NCBI GenBank assembly: GCA_963966185.1
Contig: CAWZYM010000074.1
Span: forward strand, 62,001 to 126,000
DNA length: 64,000 nucleotides
Direction of reading: 5' to 3'
DNA from: Rhabditoides inermis
Lineage: Eukaryota; Nematoda; Chromadorea; Rhabditida; Rhabditidae
Positions 28,804 to 40,884 of this stretch are shown here, in pieces. Under the pieces are notes generated by a model. It made no database searches. It was given only the letters and a program-made list of their open reading frames with translations, and had not been told where the DNA came from. The position numbers and the translations under genes were made by a program. Each line of letters begins with the position of its first letter. Positions within the stretch are counted from its first letter, which is position 1.

Positions 28804-28953
28804 TACGTCTTAGACTGTGTTTGTGTGGTTTCGTGAATGAAGTGGAATGTGTAGCGCGAGCGCACTGCGATATCTGAATGCAGTGGAGAGGAGGGAGGAG
28901 GAGGAGGGGTGAGTGGAGCAGGAGCAGGAGGAGTGTTTCCAGGCGGAGCAGCG

Positions 28954-29634
28954 ATGGAGGAGACGGAGAAGGTGAAGGTGGTGGTGCGGTGCCGTCCGAT
29001 GAGCGAGGCAGAGAGACAGGCCGGACACAGGGAGGCAGTCATCGTCGATCCACATATGAACACCATACAGCTAACCAACGAGGCAGGCGCAAAGGAGGCA
29101 AGCTATCGATTTATTGATATTTATATTGTGGTTTGATATTGTTTTTTATCCCAGGATCCGATCCGCTCGTTCGCATTCGATGCGGTGTTTGGGGCGGAGA
29201 GTGACCAGCTGAGAGTGTACAATGTGGCGGCCAGGCCGATTGTCGACAATGTACTCAAGGGATACAACGGCGAGTATTGGTTATTGATTGATGGATTGAT
29301 GGAATACATCGAGATTATTGATTTATCGATTGCAGGCACGATCTTTGCGTACGGTCAGACGGGCACGGGAAAGACGTTCACGATGGCGGGCGACCTGTCT
29401 CGGCCGGAGCTCTATGGAATCATCCCCAACTCGTTCGCTCACATATTCGACCATATCAGCAAGCAGGGAGACGACAAGACGTCCGTTGTTTTGTTGTTGA
29501 GATAGTTTGTGTACTTGTTTACAATTTCGTTCAGGTTCCTCGTTCGGGTATCATACCTGGAGATTTACAACGAGGAGATTCGCGATCTCCTGACCAAAGA
29601 CGGGAATGGAGGGCCGCTGGAGATGAAGGTGAGA

Positions 29635-29675
<41 letters not shown>

Positions 29676-30446
29676 TGACGTCACTCCATTGCAGGAGCGC
29701 GCGGACGTTGGCGTCTACGTGAAGAACCTCTCTTCTGTCACTGTCTCGTCGGCCAGTCACATGCATCGAATCATGCAGTTTGGCAACAAGAACAGTGCGT
29801 AGCTATTAATCGTTTGTTGTTGTTTATCAAACCATTATAGGGAAGGTTGCTTCTACAAAGATGAACACGGAGAGCAGTCGCTCGCATGCCGTGTTCACTG
29901 TCACGGTCGAGGTACGTCGGAGTCTGTACTTTTCTCATATCAAATCAAATGTTTAATTGCAAACATGATCATGCAAAACGAAATGACTCGAAAGAAATTG
30001 GGGGTAGGCTTTCTCATTTATCGATTGATTCGTTCTAGGCGAGCGAGGCGGGTCACGTGACAAGTGGGAAGCTGCAGTTGGTGGATCTGGCGGGCAGCGA
30101 GAGACAGGCAAAGACGGGAGCTAGTGGAGACACTCTCAAGGTAGAAGGGGGAGGGAGAGAAAGAGAGAGAGAGGGAGAGAGAGGGAGAGAGATTATGTTT
30201 CAGGAAGCTGCCAAGATCAACCTCTCGCTCTCCACGCTCGGTAATGTCATTTCGGCTCTTGTGGACGCCAAGGCCACGCATATTCCCTACAGGTGGGCGG
30301 ATTCTAGAGGGGCGGGGCTTGTACGTCAAGCTACTTTTTCAGGAACTCGAAGCTGACTCGTTTGCTGCAGCACTCGCTGGGAGGCAACAGTAAGACTGTG
30401 ATGGTGAGTTGGAAGAAGTGGGATAGCGAGGGGGAGAGCATAAAGG

Positions 30447-30496
<50 letters not shown>

Positions 30497-31203
30497 GACA
30501 GACAGACAGAGACACAGAGACAGAGACAGAGAGAGAGAGACAGACTGAGAGAAGGGGGGGAAGGAGGGAGAGAGACGATGGATGCGATTGCAGTGCGCCA
30601 ACGTAGGCCCGGCGTCGTACAACTATGACGAGAGTCTTTCGACGCTGAGGTGAGTGGGCGGGGTCACTGAGGGCGGGGCTTACAATAGACATAGCAAAGG
30701 TATGGGTTGATCAATAATGTTCAGATACGCGAACCGTGCGAAGAACATCCAGAACGCCGCTCGAATCAACGAGGATCCGAAGGACGCCCTGCTGCGGAAG
30801 TTCCAGCAGGAGATCGAACAGCTCAAGAAGATGCTCGCCGGTGAGCGGGAGTGGTGACGTCATCGACGGTTGAATGACGTCATTACTATGCGTTGGCTCG
30901 ATGACGTGCTTGTTTGCAGAAGAGGAGGATGTGGAGGACGACGGCAACCTGACTGCTTCGATGGAGGAACTGCGAAGGGCAAAAGGCTCGGAGGCGTGGG
31001 ACGCAAAGGTGGGCGGAGTCTGCAGGGGCGGGGCTTACTGTATCTGTTCAGATGCGGTCGATGGAGGCGTCTCTAGCGGAGAGGATGTCTCAACTGGAGA
31101 CGGGAGAAGGAATGGATGATGAGGAGAGAAGGCGGATGGCAGAAGAGCTGATGGAGAGGTGGGGAGAGAAAGAAGGAGTGAGAGAGAGGGAGGGAGAGGT
31201 GTG

Positions 31204-31245
<42 letters not shown>

Positions 31246-32058
31246 TCGGTTGTTTTCAGGGACAAGGAATTAAAGCGTGCGCGCAGTGAGCACGAGTCTC
31301 TGCGGGCCAAGCTGGAGGCGATCGAATCGAAGCTGATCGTGGGAGGGGAGAACATGTTGGAGAAGGCGGAGCAGCAGGTGGGGGAGCAGTGAGGAGAAGG
31401 AGCAGGAGGAGCAGGAGCAGATGATGTCCATTGCAGGCTCGTCTCCTCGAGGAGAGTAACGATGAGCTGCAGAGGGCGAGGGAGGGAGAGGTTGGTGATC
31501 ATAGTGTTATCCAATCCTGTACGCTTCTCTAAACATTCTGTATCACTGGGTTCTGGTCTTTCTGAATATGTATATAGGTGTTTGAAGTGATTGGACGGGA
31601 TGGTGTATTTTGTAAAATTTGCATGCGTGCATGTTATTTTGATAGTTTTATATAACATAGTTGTGTAGGAATTGCTGCGTTCTCGGCTGAGGCAGCGGGA
31701 GGCGGAGCGATTCGATATGGAGGAGAAGTTCGGATCGCTGCAAGAGGAGGCGACTGCAAAGTGAGCTCTCGTATCTCACTTCTTCTGCTCGTCTGCTACC
31801 CTCGTTCTTGATTAGATTGTATTGATTGATGCGTATTGGTTGATTGTATCGATTGATATGACAGGTCCCACCAGCTGCGTCGTGTGTGGGTGGAGTGGAA
31901 GGAGGTGAAGGCAGAGCTGGCAGATGCGGAGAGTGAACACCAGAGGGAGGTGGAGGGAACACTGCAACAGGTGGGGAGGGAGGGAGAGGAAGAGAGAGAG
32001 GAGAGAAAGAGGGGAGGGAGGGAGGGAGAGAGATAGAGTGATAGAGGAATAGATAGAT

Positions 32059-32108
<50 letters not shown>

Positions 32109-32648
32109 GCTTTAGATCCGCGATCTCCGTAAACAGCTCCTCCTCAACATGACCATTGTCGAGCAGTACATTCCGCCCGAGTACCTCGAGATGATCGAGA
32201 GGTATCGATCGATTTATCGATTGATTGGCGGTTCTATGTGTGTCATGTAGGTACGTGTCTTGGAACGAGGAGATTGGCGACTGGCAGCTGCGGGCAATCG
32301 CCTACACTGGAAACAACATGCGGCCCGTCAAGCCCCAGCCAACGCCCCCGCAACCCGTATGTCGACTCTCTCTCTCTCTCTCTCTTCTCCCTCCCCCCTC
32401 TCCCTTTCTCTCTCTCCCCCCTCTTTCTCTCTCCCTCTCTCATCTCTCACCGACTGTGTTTCAGCCCTCGTCGAACCAGACAGTGCCTCTCTTCTATTCG
32501 TATAAGAATGACTGTCTCGGTGGTTCTGCCAGTTCTTCTGGCAATTCGACCAAGTCTGCCAAGAAGTGGGTGGTATCGATTGGTTTTAGAGTTATCGATT
32601 GATTTCAGGGAGCGCAACGCGGCTCGTCTCAAGGCTCTTCTCAGCTGA
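28954..32648 (+). CDS. KIF3A: Kinesin-II motor subunit KIF3A
   Basis: Plus-end microtubule motor; KIF3A with KIF3B/C and KAP drives anterograde intraflagellar transport. Exons: 28954-29097, 29155-29269, 29336-29480, 29535-29628, 29695-29794, 29841-29911, 30039-30140, 30204-30292, 30343-30403, 30594-30649, 30725-30840, 30920-31008, 31052-31158, 31260-31377, 31437-31490, 31669-31760, 31865-31970, 32116-32201, 32251-32356, 32465-32565, 32609-32648. They give 663 residues (family about 700). Motor motifs: GQTGTGKT (about 93-100), NTESSRSH (208-215), DLAGSE (239-244) and the neck [12 protein letters not shown] coiled coil follows, then [24 protein letters not shown], which marks KIF3A rather than KIF3B. 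Introns 1 and 2 use GC donors (GAG|GCAAGC, ACG|GCGAGT). Exon 19 onward was duplicated to 40913-41256. An in-frame GTG at 28909 is less likely as the start than this ATG. Confidence 0.97.
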
Positions 32649-32779
32649 TCTGATCAGGATCTCAAGAAGTTTCGAGATACTCAACTTACACACCAATATG
32701 CAATGTTTTTGATCTAGTCGAGTCGATGTTTGATTGTCTTTCAGTTGGAAATTGTAAGGGACTGCGTGGTATGCTCTGT

Positions 32780-32785
32780 AATAAA
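32780..32785 (+). terminator. Polyadenylation signal AATAAA, probable KIF3A 3' end
   Basis: CTGTAATAAATGATTTTG lies about 130 bp after the KIF3A stop. The equivalent GTAATAAATG is retained in the duplicate at about 41388. Confidence 0.6.
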
Positions 32786-33089
32786 TGATTTTGATGCAAG
32801 TGAAGTTACTGTCACTATTATTAATGTGAAAGTGAATTGTGGTTGAAGGAATGGTTTCGTATGTCCCCGGATTAATGTTCGATTTTCAAGAATATTTCCT
32901 CTTTGGTTGAGAGGCATGCTTTTTTGCCTCCACCTGGTTCCATAGTGACTCTTTTTATGTGCGTCCTTGCGCATTCTCATCCCATCTTCCCTTGTCCATT
33001 ATACGGTTTCCATAGAGCCTCCCCGAATCCGCCCAACCAATTGCCTCCCCAATACCATCCTATATTCTATATTCTCGCTGTCCCTATAT

Positions 33090-36000
33090 TGTCATACATA
33101 TATTAGTACGGTGTTTCATAAACAAACCTGCTATTCTACTATATTTACATAAGATACAAAAAGTGAGTGAATGAACACTGTGAGCTGCTATTCCTAGGTT
33201 ACTGGATACTTATTATTAGACTGAACCTCTGCCACATATGTAAATGCATTGCAGACAGCCGATCCACATCCACTGCGCATATCATGAAATGGATCATGAA
33301 TCCGTTCGAAGAAGTGCTGCGACCTGAGAACATGGAGCAGTAGTAGAAAGAAGTAAGACGTGGAGTAAGGTGGTTATTTCGGAAGAGTTGGCAGAATGTG
33401 TTGGTTGGTGTGTTGGTAAGCATGTGTTGGTAGCACGCGTTATCCATCCACTCTCACCTCACAAGACTATAGATCAAAAATGGAACGCCTTCCTTCTCAA
33501 CTAACACCAAAAGGATTGGAGAAATGCACTACATACATTACTATAATATATACGAGGTTATACGAGGTTTCATATACGAGGTACAAGGGGTCATATACGA
33601 GGTTTATTATACGAGGTTTCATATACGAACTGGCTAGTTTCACAGGATCATAACCATTTCAAATTGTAAGTGAGATGATTGGGTTGTAACGTCTAAGTCT
33701 AAGGTCGTTTTCCAGACGCGACGCGATGTTTCATCTGATGTGAATGGCAATGGCAGCCTGCACCGTATTACAGTGCTATGTGAGAGTGGAACGACCTAGT
33801 CAATTGCATCTGTCAGTCAACAGTTTTTTTTTTCAAATCAAGTTTATTGCTTTTCAGAATGACCAAAACTACGTACATCTACTACGTTCTATTTCATACA
33901 TAAGCATAGTTTTCGATCAACATGATAAACATTTAGTGAAGCAACGGAGAAGAAAGAGTGAAATTTCTTCGTTTTCAGTCGAATTACGAGACCCTGACAA
34001 CGTCCAGATCAGTAAAATGTGTCAACAATCTGTCGGTTCTTCTGTGAATCTGTTGGTTCTGTGAGTTCATGTTTTTTTCTCTCTTCATGTTTTCTTAGGA
34101 TAAACAATGTGGTGCTCTTTTCGAATCAAAATATCCATAATCAGTGCGTACATTTCTTCGTTGTTTCATACATAAAACGTTCATATTAGTGTGGAGCAAC
34201 ACCAAACTGATGAGTGAGTAAATACAAAAGAATTTTTTAAACACATTTACAGGTATTCTCTATTCGATTTCGAAGCGAACAAGTGCAGAGTGATCAAGCA
34301 GAAAACAAGTGATAAGTGAACGGAATGGGGAAGAACAGTGCTGTGAGGGAGAGATGAGGAGACAAAGAGACAGTGTGTAGGAGGGAGAAACACAACAGAT
34401 AGAGAGAGAAAGAGACAAAGAGACAGATAGAGGAGAGAGAGAGAGAGAGAGAGAGATATAGAGAGAGAGAAAGAAAGAGAGAGAGATAGAGAGAGAGAGA
34501 GAGAGGGAGAGAGAGAGGGAGATAGTCGTTACTTTACAGGAGTAGGATTCAACAGCATGGTAATCATTCTGCCAGGCAGCTTTATCATAAAGGATGTTTG
34601 GATCAACATTTCTTCGAGTGTTAGAAAACCGTGAGTTTTAAAACGTTCACCATAAATATTCAAATATAAAACTATTTTATAGTACATAAATTACTACGGT
34701 GTTTCATATGAAAACTTGATCGTTTTTCACATATGAAAGCTGACAATCAAAAGGGTGAGTGAGTGAGAGAGAGATAGAGATAGAGAGGGGGAAGAAGGAG
34801 AGAGAGAGAGAGACTGTAATAATATAATATGTGTTCTTACAGCGACATTCAAGCATCCCGATGTGGCCACAGCAATAAGAGTGATCCTCCAGAAGGTCCT
34901 CTCATATACCCTGCTACCTATCACGTTGTGCAAGGTGAGTAAAACGAAAGCCCCCGAGTCCTGAGTGGAAAACAAGTTTCAGCCCAGAATGAATGTCTCG
35001 CTTGCCAAAGAGACGAAGATCCGGTGTTTCAACTGTGAGTATCACAATATCGCCCTGATCGTTATTTTACTTGAAGGTGTGCTCTGCAAGCACAAAAAGT
35101 TTTGCAGAAAAAATGAGAAGAAATTGTGCGGATAATGTGCATACACTACTCCATTGGTTCATATAAGACCTTGATTGTTCCCACGAGTGAAATAGATTTC
35201 AAATTGGAGACGACTCGCTACTGCAACGTGAGTATATATTTGAATAACCATTTAACCATTATCACGTTTTTTCGTCTTCATTTCAGGATTCCTGATGACA
35301 GGCTTCATTGTGCACATGCTATGCATACTAATGCAATGCCTCATTTTGAAACATCATCGGCAAACCTAAACGCTACATCCATATGCCAGACGTGTGAGTT
35401 TGAAAGAATTGAATTGCAAGTTTCTTATGATGATTGTCAATTGCTTTACAGGATAAATATAATATTATTCTGGGAGATAGTTCGCCAGATTACGGTAGAA
35501 AATCGATCTACCCTCGAGTCGCATTCGATCTACCTTCTAGTCGTGAGGAGACCCAAGCGCGCGCTTTCAAACGATAATATCGATCAAAGAAGCCGGCATG
35601 CGAATCAAAGAGGCCGCGCGACACTCGATCATTTGCCCGCGCTGTCTGGCATCTCTCGCTCGGAACTGAGTTTCGCCAACTGACCCCGGCTGGCAATAAC
35701 AGAAACTATCCTCCAGGCGAAGACTATATATGTACACTACACATATTACTTCACAGTTTCATAAACAAATCGGCTCGTTCTCAGAAAAGTTTTTTTTTAC
35801 AAAGGTAGGTAGTGAAAACAAGTGTATCTATGTATCATAGTGATATAACGGGCAGTGCTAACCTAATTCCATCACCTTTGTACATAGGTAGTACACCATG
35901 TGATCACACCAACTCTGACCAATAGGAAGAAGCTGCAGGAAGTGGAAGTATTCAAAATGAAGAACTGTGAGTTTTGTGAGACATATGGAGAAAAAAATAG

Positions 36001-36460
36001 ATATACTAATGTTAAGTGTACTTATGTACTAATGTTCGCAACAATGGAATAATATTTTCGTGTCGTAGAACAGTACAGCAGAACAGTGCAGAGAATAACC
36101 AGCTTACAGTGCAAATGTGTTACATATACAAACTTTTCCTTTCATTCGCGAAAGAATGAAATAGTGACTAATCGAATTGGTCGAGGACCAAGAACAATTC
36201 ATTTTCAGAAAATGATACCAATAATGTGTGCCATAGCTGAAGTGTGGGATGTGAGATAGGAGCTCACAACGTATCGATCCCGTGTCGGACCTGTGAGTTT
36301 TCGAGACAGGAAAACGAACGCATACAGCATACTCTTCACTTTCAGTCTAACGAATACCAGATGTGATCAAGCATCAAGAATATTCAAGCTACGCACATAC
36401 TTTCGTAAAATGTTTTATAAATAAACGATATGTGATGATGGGAGAATAAAACATTTATTT
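33090..36460 (+). other. Ladder of exon-like segments with conserved splice signals (unassigned locus, copy 1)
   Basis: No known gene was recognised. Short segments of 50-150 nt are bounded by good acceptors (for example CTTACAG at about 34843, GTTTCAG at 34982, ATTTCAG at 35286, TTTCAG at 36346) and donors (GTGAGTAAAAC at 34931, GTGAGTATC at 35034, GTGAGTATA at 35230, GTGAGTTTTG at 35968). Word TTTCATA(T/A)ACAAAC recurs about every 300-600 bp. The copy at 41705-45130 keeps the same sites in the same order. Some segments stay open and similar at the protein level between copies (VLQCYVRV, MCIHYSIGSY-TLIVPT), but this copy has stops in others. It may be a fast-evolving gene, an array of related mini-genes or a non-coding transcript. 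Confidence 0.35.
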
Positions 36461-37165
36461 CATTGGGCAATGAAGTGAAATGTAGGAAGCGGGAGATACG
36501 TATCATACTGTGGTGGATTGGGGATCGCTAGCGGGAGAGCTCAGGGGAGGAACGGAGCCTTGGACGGCGGACTTCTTTGCGCATTGTGCACTCTGCCTCT
36601 TTCCCACCTGATTCTTCCTTCTAACATATGGCAGTTATACGTGGCTCTTGACAGCAGAAGGGAAAACGTGAAGGTGGAGAGATTTCATGACATGGTTGAT
36701 TGCGAGGGAAGGCTTATCACGGTTCTCAATGCAACTATCGCGTCAATGAGCACACGAAAGACGAGAGAGTTCCTGGAATCGGCGATCGGCCAACCACAGC
36801 AGTGATCGGAAGACGTGGAGGCATCTGGACTCGACAGCCATCTGGTCTGCTCCACATCGCTGAGCATCTTGAAGAGCTTAGGGTTCGGGAATGCAAGTGA
36901 CGGCAGGCTCTTCTTGGACTTGTATAGCTTGTAGTGCCAAGCGCTGATTACACTGCGATAGCTACAAACAAACACACCTTCGTATATGTCTTGTAGCACT
37001 CGTTACAGTACCAGGTGCAAGAGGTGTTGTTGGTTGACTTGAATTGGAAAACGAGGATAGAGGACGCGGAGTCGAAGAGAAGAGTGTGTGTCAAAGATGC
37101 ATTTATACAGTATACAGAGCTCGTATCTGGTGATAGCGAGTATATAGTTTCATTCAAGGAGATAG

Positions 37166-37415
37166 TTGTGGCCTTGGTGCATTTGACTACAGAAATGAAG
37201 ATACTCATTTTCCGTGCGGGACCACACACCGGGCAGTCGGTGAAAATGATCTCGCAGACTTCATTGTCGAAAGCGCATGGTCCTTTCTCGTTGCAATTGG
37301 AGGTGTACGAGATCATTGTCACCGCTTGCCCGGTGTGTGGTCCCGCACGGAAAATGAGTATCTTCATTTCTGTAGTCAAATGTACAAAGCCCCTAACTAT
37401 CTCCCTGAACAATAC
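37166..37415. repeat. About 230-nt perfect-armed inverted repeat (palindrome, copy 1)
   Basis: The outer 58-60 nt of each arm are exact complements, including ATTTGACTACAGAAATGAAG and TGCGGGACCACACACCGGGC. The inner 20-25 nt are near complements, around a loop of about 45 nt. Because of the symmetry both strands encode the peptide CPVCGPARKMSIFISVV. An almost identical copy lies at 47340-47602. It sits just upstream of the orphan mL11 exon. Confidence 0.95.
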
Positions 37416-37566
37416 TTATGCAAGTGTTTGTTATTGTAGTAGACTATAGTAATTAGGACAAAGTGAGCGGCACCACTATCCCATCTGCATCTGCAAAGTC
37501 GTGGTCCGTAATTTGAAGCTAGTTCGAAGTCGTTTGAAGAAATTGACTGCTTAACCTGTTGTTTAG

Positions 37567-37683
37567 GTGACGCGCGAGGACCTCGACCCGGAGCAGCTGC
37601 AGGCATTGCTGGACACGCGGCGGGAGACGGTGGCAGCGCAGCTCAAGCAGCTCGCCGACAAGAAGGCCGCCGAGCCGCACTAA
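37567..37683 (+). pseudogene. MRPL11: Orphan last exon of mitochondrial ribosomal protein mL11
   Basis: After TTGTTTAG, 38 codons run from VTREDLDPEQLQALL to ADKKAAEPH and a stop. They resemble the C-terminal tail of mL11 after the invariant LGI. Frame and acceptor are intact. The exon that should precede it, ending RTLGIQ with a donor, is at 46419-46556, 9 kb downstream in the same orientation. No mL11 exon is seen upstream of 37567 in this window. It can therefore only be a displaced relic, or the end of a gene whose other exons were not recognised. mL11 binds the GTPase-associated region of mitochondrial 16S rRNA. Confidence 0.6.
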
Positions 37684-38368
37684 GCACAACAGCTTTCTTG
37701 AGAAGCTGTCGTCTCCTGATGCGATCGGTGTGGCGACAGCAGCAACTCGCCAAGTACTCGTCAACTTGCCAAGTCTCACGTGTCGGTTTTGAAATGTGTT
37801 CATGCTAATCTTGATTAGCATACTACTCGTGATTAGCATGAGAGGAGTTGGCGGGGGCGGGGCGCTGGAACGGTGTGAGGAGAACTCGCTCGCTGTCATT
37901 CCTCCACTCACACGTCTCGCTTCCTCAGCAAGGCAGGGCCGGTCGGCTGTCTCGTCAATTCAGGTACACAGATTACTTTGTGCTACTTGACTAGTGTCCT
38001 TCGAAAACGGTAGATTATTTCATTCGGGTGACGGTACTACATTCACGGTCCTTACAGTTTTGTAGTTTCGGTACTGGAATCACGGTATATACGATTTACC
38101 GTCACGATAGGTCACAGTAATATGTGCGACACAGTAGTGGATAACTGATGTATCATTATTTGGCAATTGGTGTACGATAGAAAATAGTAACTTAGACTAC
38201 GGTATAAGTAATGTTGTACTAAACTAGAGTCTCGATAACTCACTGGGTTACGGTAAATTAAACTTGGGTTACGGTAAATTAAAACGGTAATCCTAGCTAC
38301 GGTTATGCGGAGTACTGATGTTGCAATAGCTGTGAAGTAGATTGCAGTAATCTACTTTCGATCTCAGA
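37684..38368. other. Intergenic, rich in ACGGTA words
   Basis: Between the orphan mL11 exon and the Cys/His coiled-coil gene. The words ACGGTA, CACGGT and TTACGGTAAATTAAA recur from about 38030 to 38310. It presumably contains the promoter of the gene at 38369. No RNA gene was seen. Confidence 0.5.
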
Positions 38369-39301
38369 ATGGCGGATGTGAAATTCTGCGCGTCGCCGGT
38401 GTGTGCGTCTCTGGCGACTGTGACATGCGAAACGTGTGGTCCCTTCTGCGACAATTGTCACCAGTTTCACCGCCTCCAGTTTCCTTCTCACCACATAAAA
38501 GTATCGATTGATTGCTATTTCCCCTTTCTAACTGAACAATTGTAGCCGATCCGGTACGACTCGTTTGCTTGTGCTCACCTCTGCACCAAAAACAACATTG
38601 TCTCCGTGGGGTCCAACGACGACATCCTCGTTTGCTTCTTCTGTTCAAACCTTGATACCGACTTCACAAAGTACCAGGTAAGCGATTCATTTATGCAGAT
38701 TCTCATTCCCACTACTGTATCGGCGAATTATTTGCATCGATTGCAGACCCCGTCCTACTTCGCTTCTATGTCGTTGGTCACCCTGCGCCAGTTGACGCTG
38801 AAGAAATCTCAGGTTATCGGGAAAATGAAGGTGGACTTGGACTGTGCCGAGAGGAAGGCGGCGGAGGATGCTGACGACATCCGCAAACTTCAGACCGAGC
38901 TCGCCAATGTGAAGATCATGCTGGCGGGTGCTCTGAATGCCAAGGACATCGCTGAGGCGAGTCTCCAGAAGATGCACGAGACGGAGCGCAGCGCTCTGAG
39001 TGCTGCTCGCGACGCCGAGGTACTCTACACTGCACAAAGGCGCGAGACGTCCAGGCTGGCATCGTCGCTGAAAGAGGAGTCTGATCGTTGCGACTACCTG
39101 TGGGACAACCTTCAAACGCACCTAGACTACATCACAGAACTTCGCACTCTCATTCCGAAAGACGTCCTGCTCGAGCACCCGTTCCCCTCTGTCTACATCC
39201 CCGATTTTGGAAACAGAGAGGGAAAGGATGGAACTGCTACCGACCTCGAGAAGAATGACGGAGATGAGAATGCAGCCGGTGCCAGCGAGTCGGACATTTA
39301 A
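38369..39301 (+). CDS. Small Cys/His-rich (B-box-like) coiled-coil protein, 272 aa
   Basis: Three exons, 38369-38500, 38546-38677 and 38747-39301, all phase 0. Residues 7-43 carry C7, C12, C20, C23, C27, C30, H31/H34 and H42/H43. This spacing is like a B-box zinc finger, as in TRIM-type proteins but without a RING. A second Cys/His-containing stretch (about 55-80) ends CFFCSN. Residues about 100-215 are heptad-rich coiled coil (VIGKMKVDLDCAERK onward). The tail is acidic with no known domain. It is similar in layout to truncated TRIM proteins, but I cannot assign a family or function. AATAAA occurs at 39438-39443. Confidence 0.8.
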
Positions 39302-39483
39302 AGAGAAGCCCAGATTATCTTAACACTTACACTCAAACGTCTATTTTTACTGGCAAAACGCAAAGTAGTGCCATAGTATTTTCGAAGCACTATAGAAGTA
39401 CCTACTCGATCAAATGTAAATTGTCTCGCGCGCTTCGAATAAATTTTATTATAATAAATGTTTGTGTTCATGTGGGTAATGAC

Positions 39484-39586
39484 TATAAATTGCACGATGT
39501 CGAAATTTTTTGAAATTATTGGTCACGTTGTGGAACTGTGGATTCATGCCGGTACGGTAGCTTACAATAAGGTATACGGTAGAGTG
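39484..39586. repeat. Short dispersed segment, copy 1 of 2
   Basis: TATAAATTGCACGA through TTACAATAAGGTATACG matches 46005-46107 almost base for base. In the second place it abuts the end of the large duplication (45992), so it marks a rearrangement junction. Confidence 0.9.
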
Positions 39587-40407
39587 TCCATTGCGCACAA
39601 GTGCGCACCAGGCAGGCGAGACTGCGGCGGGCCGGCAAGCAGTGTACTCACTAATTCTCGCAATCGCGCGTCGCGCCTCGGCGCAAGCACCGTCAGAGAC
39701 GTGATCTTAACATGAATCCCATACTAGTGTTTATCTACCATGAAATAAAAGCGACTAGGATATGACAAATATGGAATTACAACCAGCGCGGCAGCGCTGG
39801 TTGGTTTGTGTTAACCCTAGTCGCGCGCTAGAATCGGCAAAAGGCGACTGAACGAAAGGTCCCTTAGAATCTTTGCGAGAACAATGTGATGCTGATAGAT
39901 GTTATCAGGATGTTAGAAAATGGTTAAGTTTCGATTTTGGTAACGCTAGCTGTTGTAGGAAGCGAGATACGCGCGCGCGCCCCCTGAGGGGCAGGCACCC
40001 CCCGTGTACGGATCGTTTTCTAGGGGGGGGGGGTGGCGCGCACCGGCTGCCCCCAGCAGACAGGAAGTGCACAATCCGCACTGCCTGTGGATTGCACTGA
40101 TATCGTTTAGATCGCGGGTTCTGCCGCGCGCACAGTAGTGTTGTGGTTAGCGATTGCGCCCGTTGAGACACATGGCTCGAGTTCGGTTCCGGCTGGTGGC
40201 AAACCTTTTGTAATATATGATTTTACATAGAAATGACATTGGAATTGTAAATTTTCACATCAGCATTACCTAAACTCTTTTTTTGCAAATTTTATACAAT
40301 TTTGGACTCAACAAGGTGGGTGAACTGTTGGATTTCTTTAAAAAAATGTTTTGTGGTTCATGTTTAAGTAGATAGATTTATATGAAATCCAATAAAAGTA
40401 CATTCAT
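39587..40407. other. Intergenic, low information
   Basis: No coding exon was recognised. It holds a perfect 9-bp hairpin, AACCAGCGC / GCGCTGGTT with loop GGCA, at 39781-39802. There is a GC-rich run at 39970-40070, a tRNA-like element at 40131-40200, and AT-rich sequence to 40407. Confidence 0.5.
40131..40200 (+). repeat. tRNA-like sequence with A and B boxes (SINE head candidate)
   Basis: The A-box-like TAGTGTTGTGG is followed 33 nt later by the B-box-like AGTTCGGTTCC. Stems do not give a full cloverleaf. An AT-rich stretch without a clear tail follows. It resembles the element at 4254-4328 in kind, not in sequence. Confidence 0.4.
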
Positions 40408-40690
40408 TATCTTTTAAAAGGACTTCCGTAAGAGAAGAGTTTGTGTTTCTCAACGTAATGCAACAAAAGCTCATGCATTTTATCAATCGAAATAGTACAC
40501 AAACCTGCTCCAATAGTTCAACCGGATACCGAAATCAATTTCCCGACATACAACATTTGCTCGCATTAGTTATTATTGCAGAAAGAGCAGGTTTGTTTAC
40601 TATTTCGATTGATAAAATGCATGAGCTTTTGTTGCATTACGTTGAGAAACACAAACTCTTCTCTTACGGAAGTCCTTTTAAAAGATAATC
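40408..40690. repeat. Hairpin inverted repeat with 106-nt arms at the duplication breakpoint
   Basis: The left arm ATTATCTTTTAAAAGGACTT ... ACAAACCTGCTC (40408-40513) is the near-exact reverse complement of 40585-40690, around a loop of about 70 nt. It ends about 220 bp before the start of duplication copy 2 (40913). It may be a foldback transposon or the product of a break-repair event. Confidence 0.9.
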
Positions 40691-40691
40691 C

Positions 40692-40884
40692 ATCTTGTGA
40701 TGACATTCCAACCCACCTGGACCGAAGTGAGAACGGCAGTGGCGAGGGCGAAGGCGGGCGTGCAGACGGGATGCCACACATAAGTGACAGGGTAGATGGC
40801 GGCGACGAGGCGCACCGCCGCCACCACAGAGTAGCCGACGGGCGCGCGCTGGGCGCTGCGACTAAAGTAGCGGTCAGTATACAA
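40692..40884 (-). pseudogene. Exon-like fragment of an unrecognised membrane protein
   Basis: On the minus strand, GYSVVAAVRLVAAIYPVTYV and HPVCTPAFALATAVLTSVQ precede a good donor CAG|GTGGGTTGG. Codon use is GC-rich and unlike its AT-rich surroundings. This suggests one or two transmembrane helices of a real exon moved here. No neighbouring exon was found. It is wedged between the 40408-40690 hairpin and duplication copy 2. Confidence 0.45.

Larger units (their letters stand above)
32316..37147. repeat. Segmental duplication, copy 1 (KIF3A 3' end and downstream 4.5 kb)
   Basis: From CAACATGCGGCCCGTCAA in KIF3A exon 19 onward the sequence matches 40913-45992 in the same order and orientation. 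Shared landmarks include the last KIF3A exons, GTGACTCTTTTTATGTG, TACGGTGTTTCATA, CTACTCCATTGGTTCATAT and AGATACGTATCATACT, up to GATAGCG-GTATATA at 37147. Divergence is visible throughout, with many small indels. Similarity is strong again over about 36520-37140. Confidence 0.92.

Noticed and set aside
28909..28953. Upstream GTG extension of KIF3A
   Set aside because: The ATG at 28954 gives a normal motor N-terminus and the upstream part is Gly-rich without similarity.
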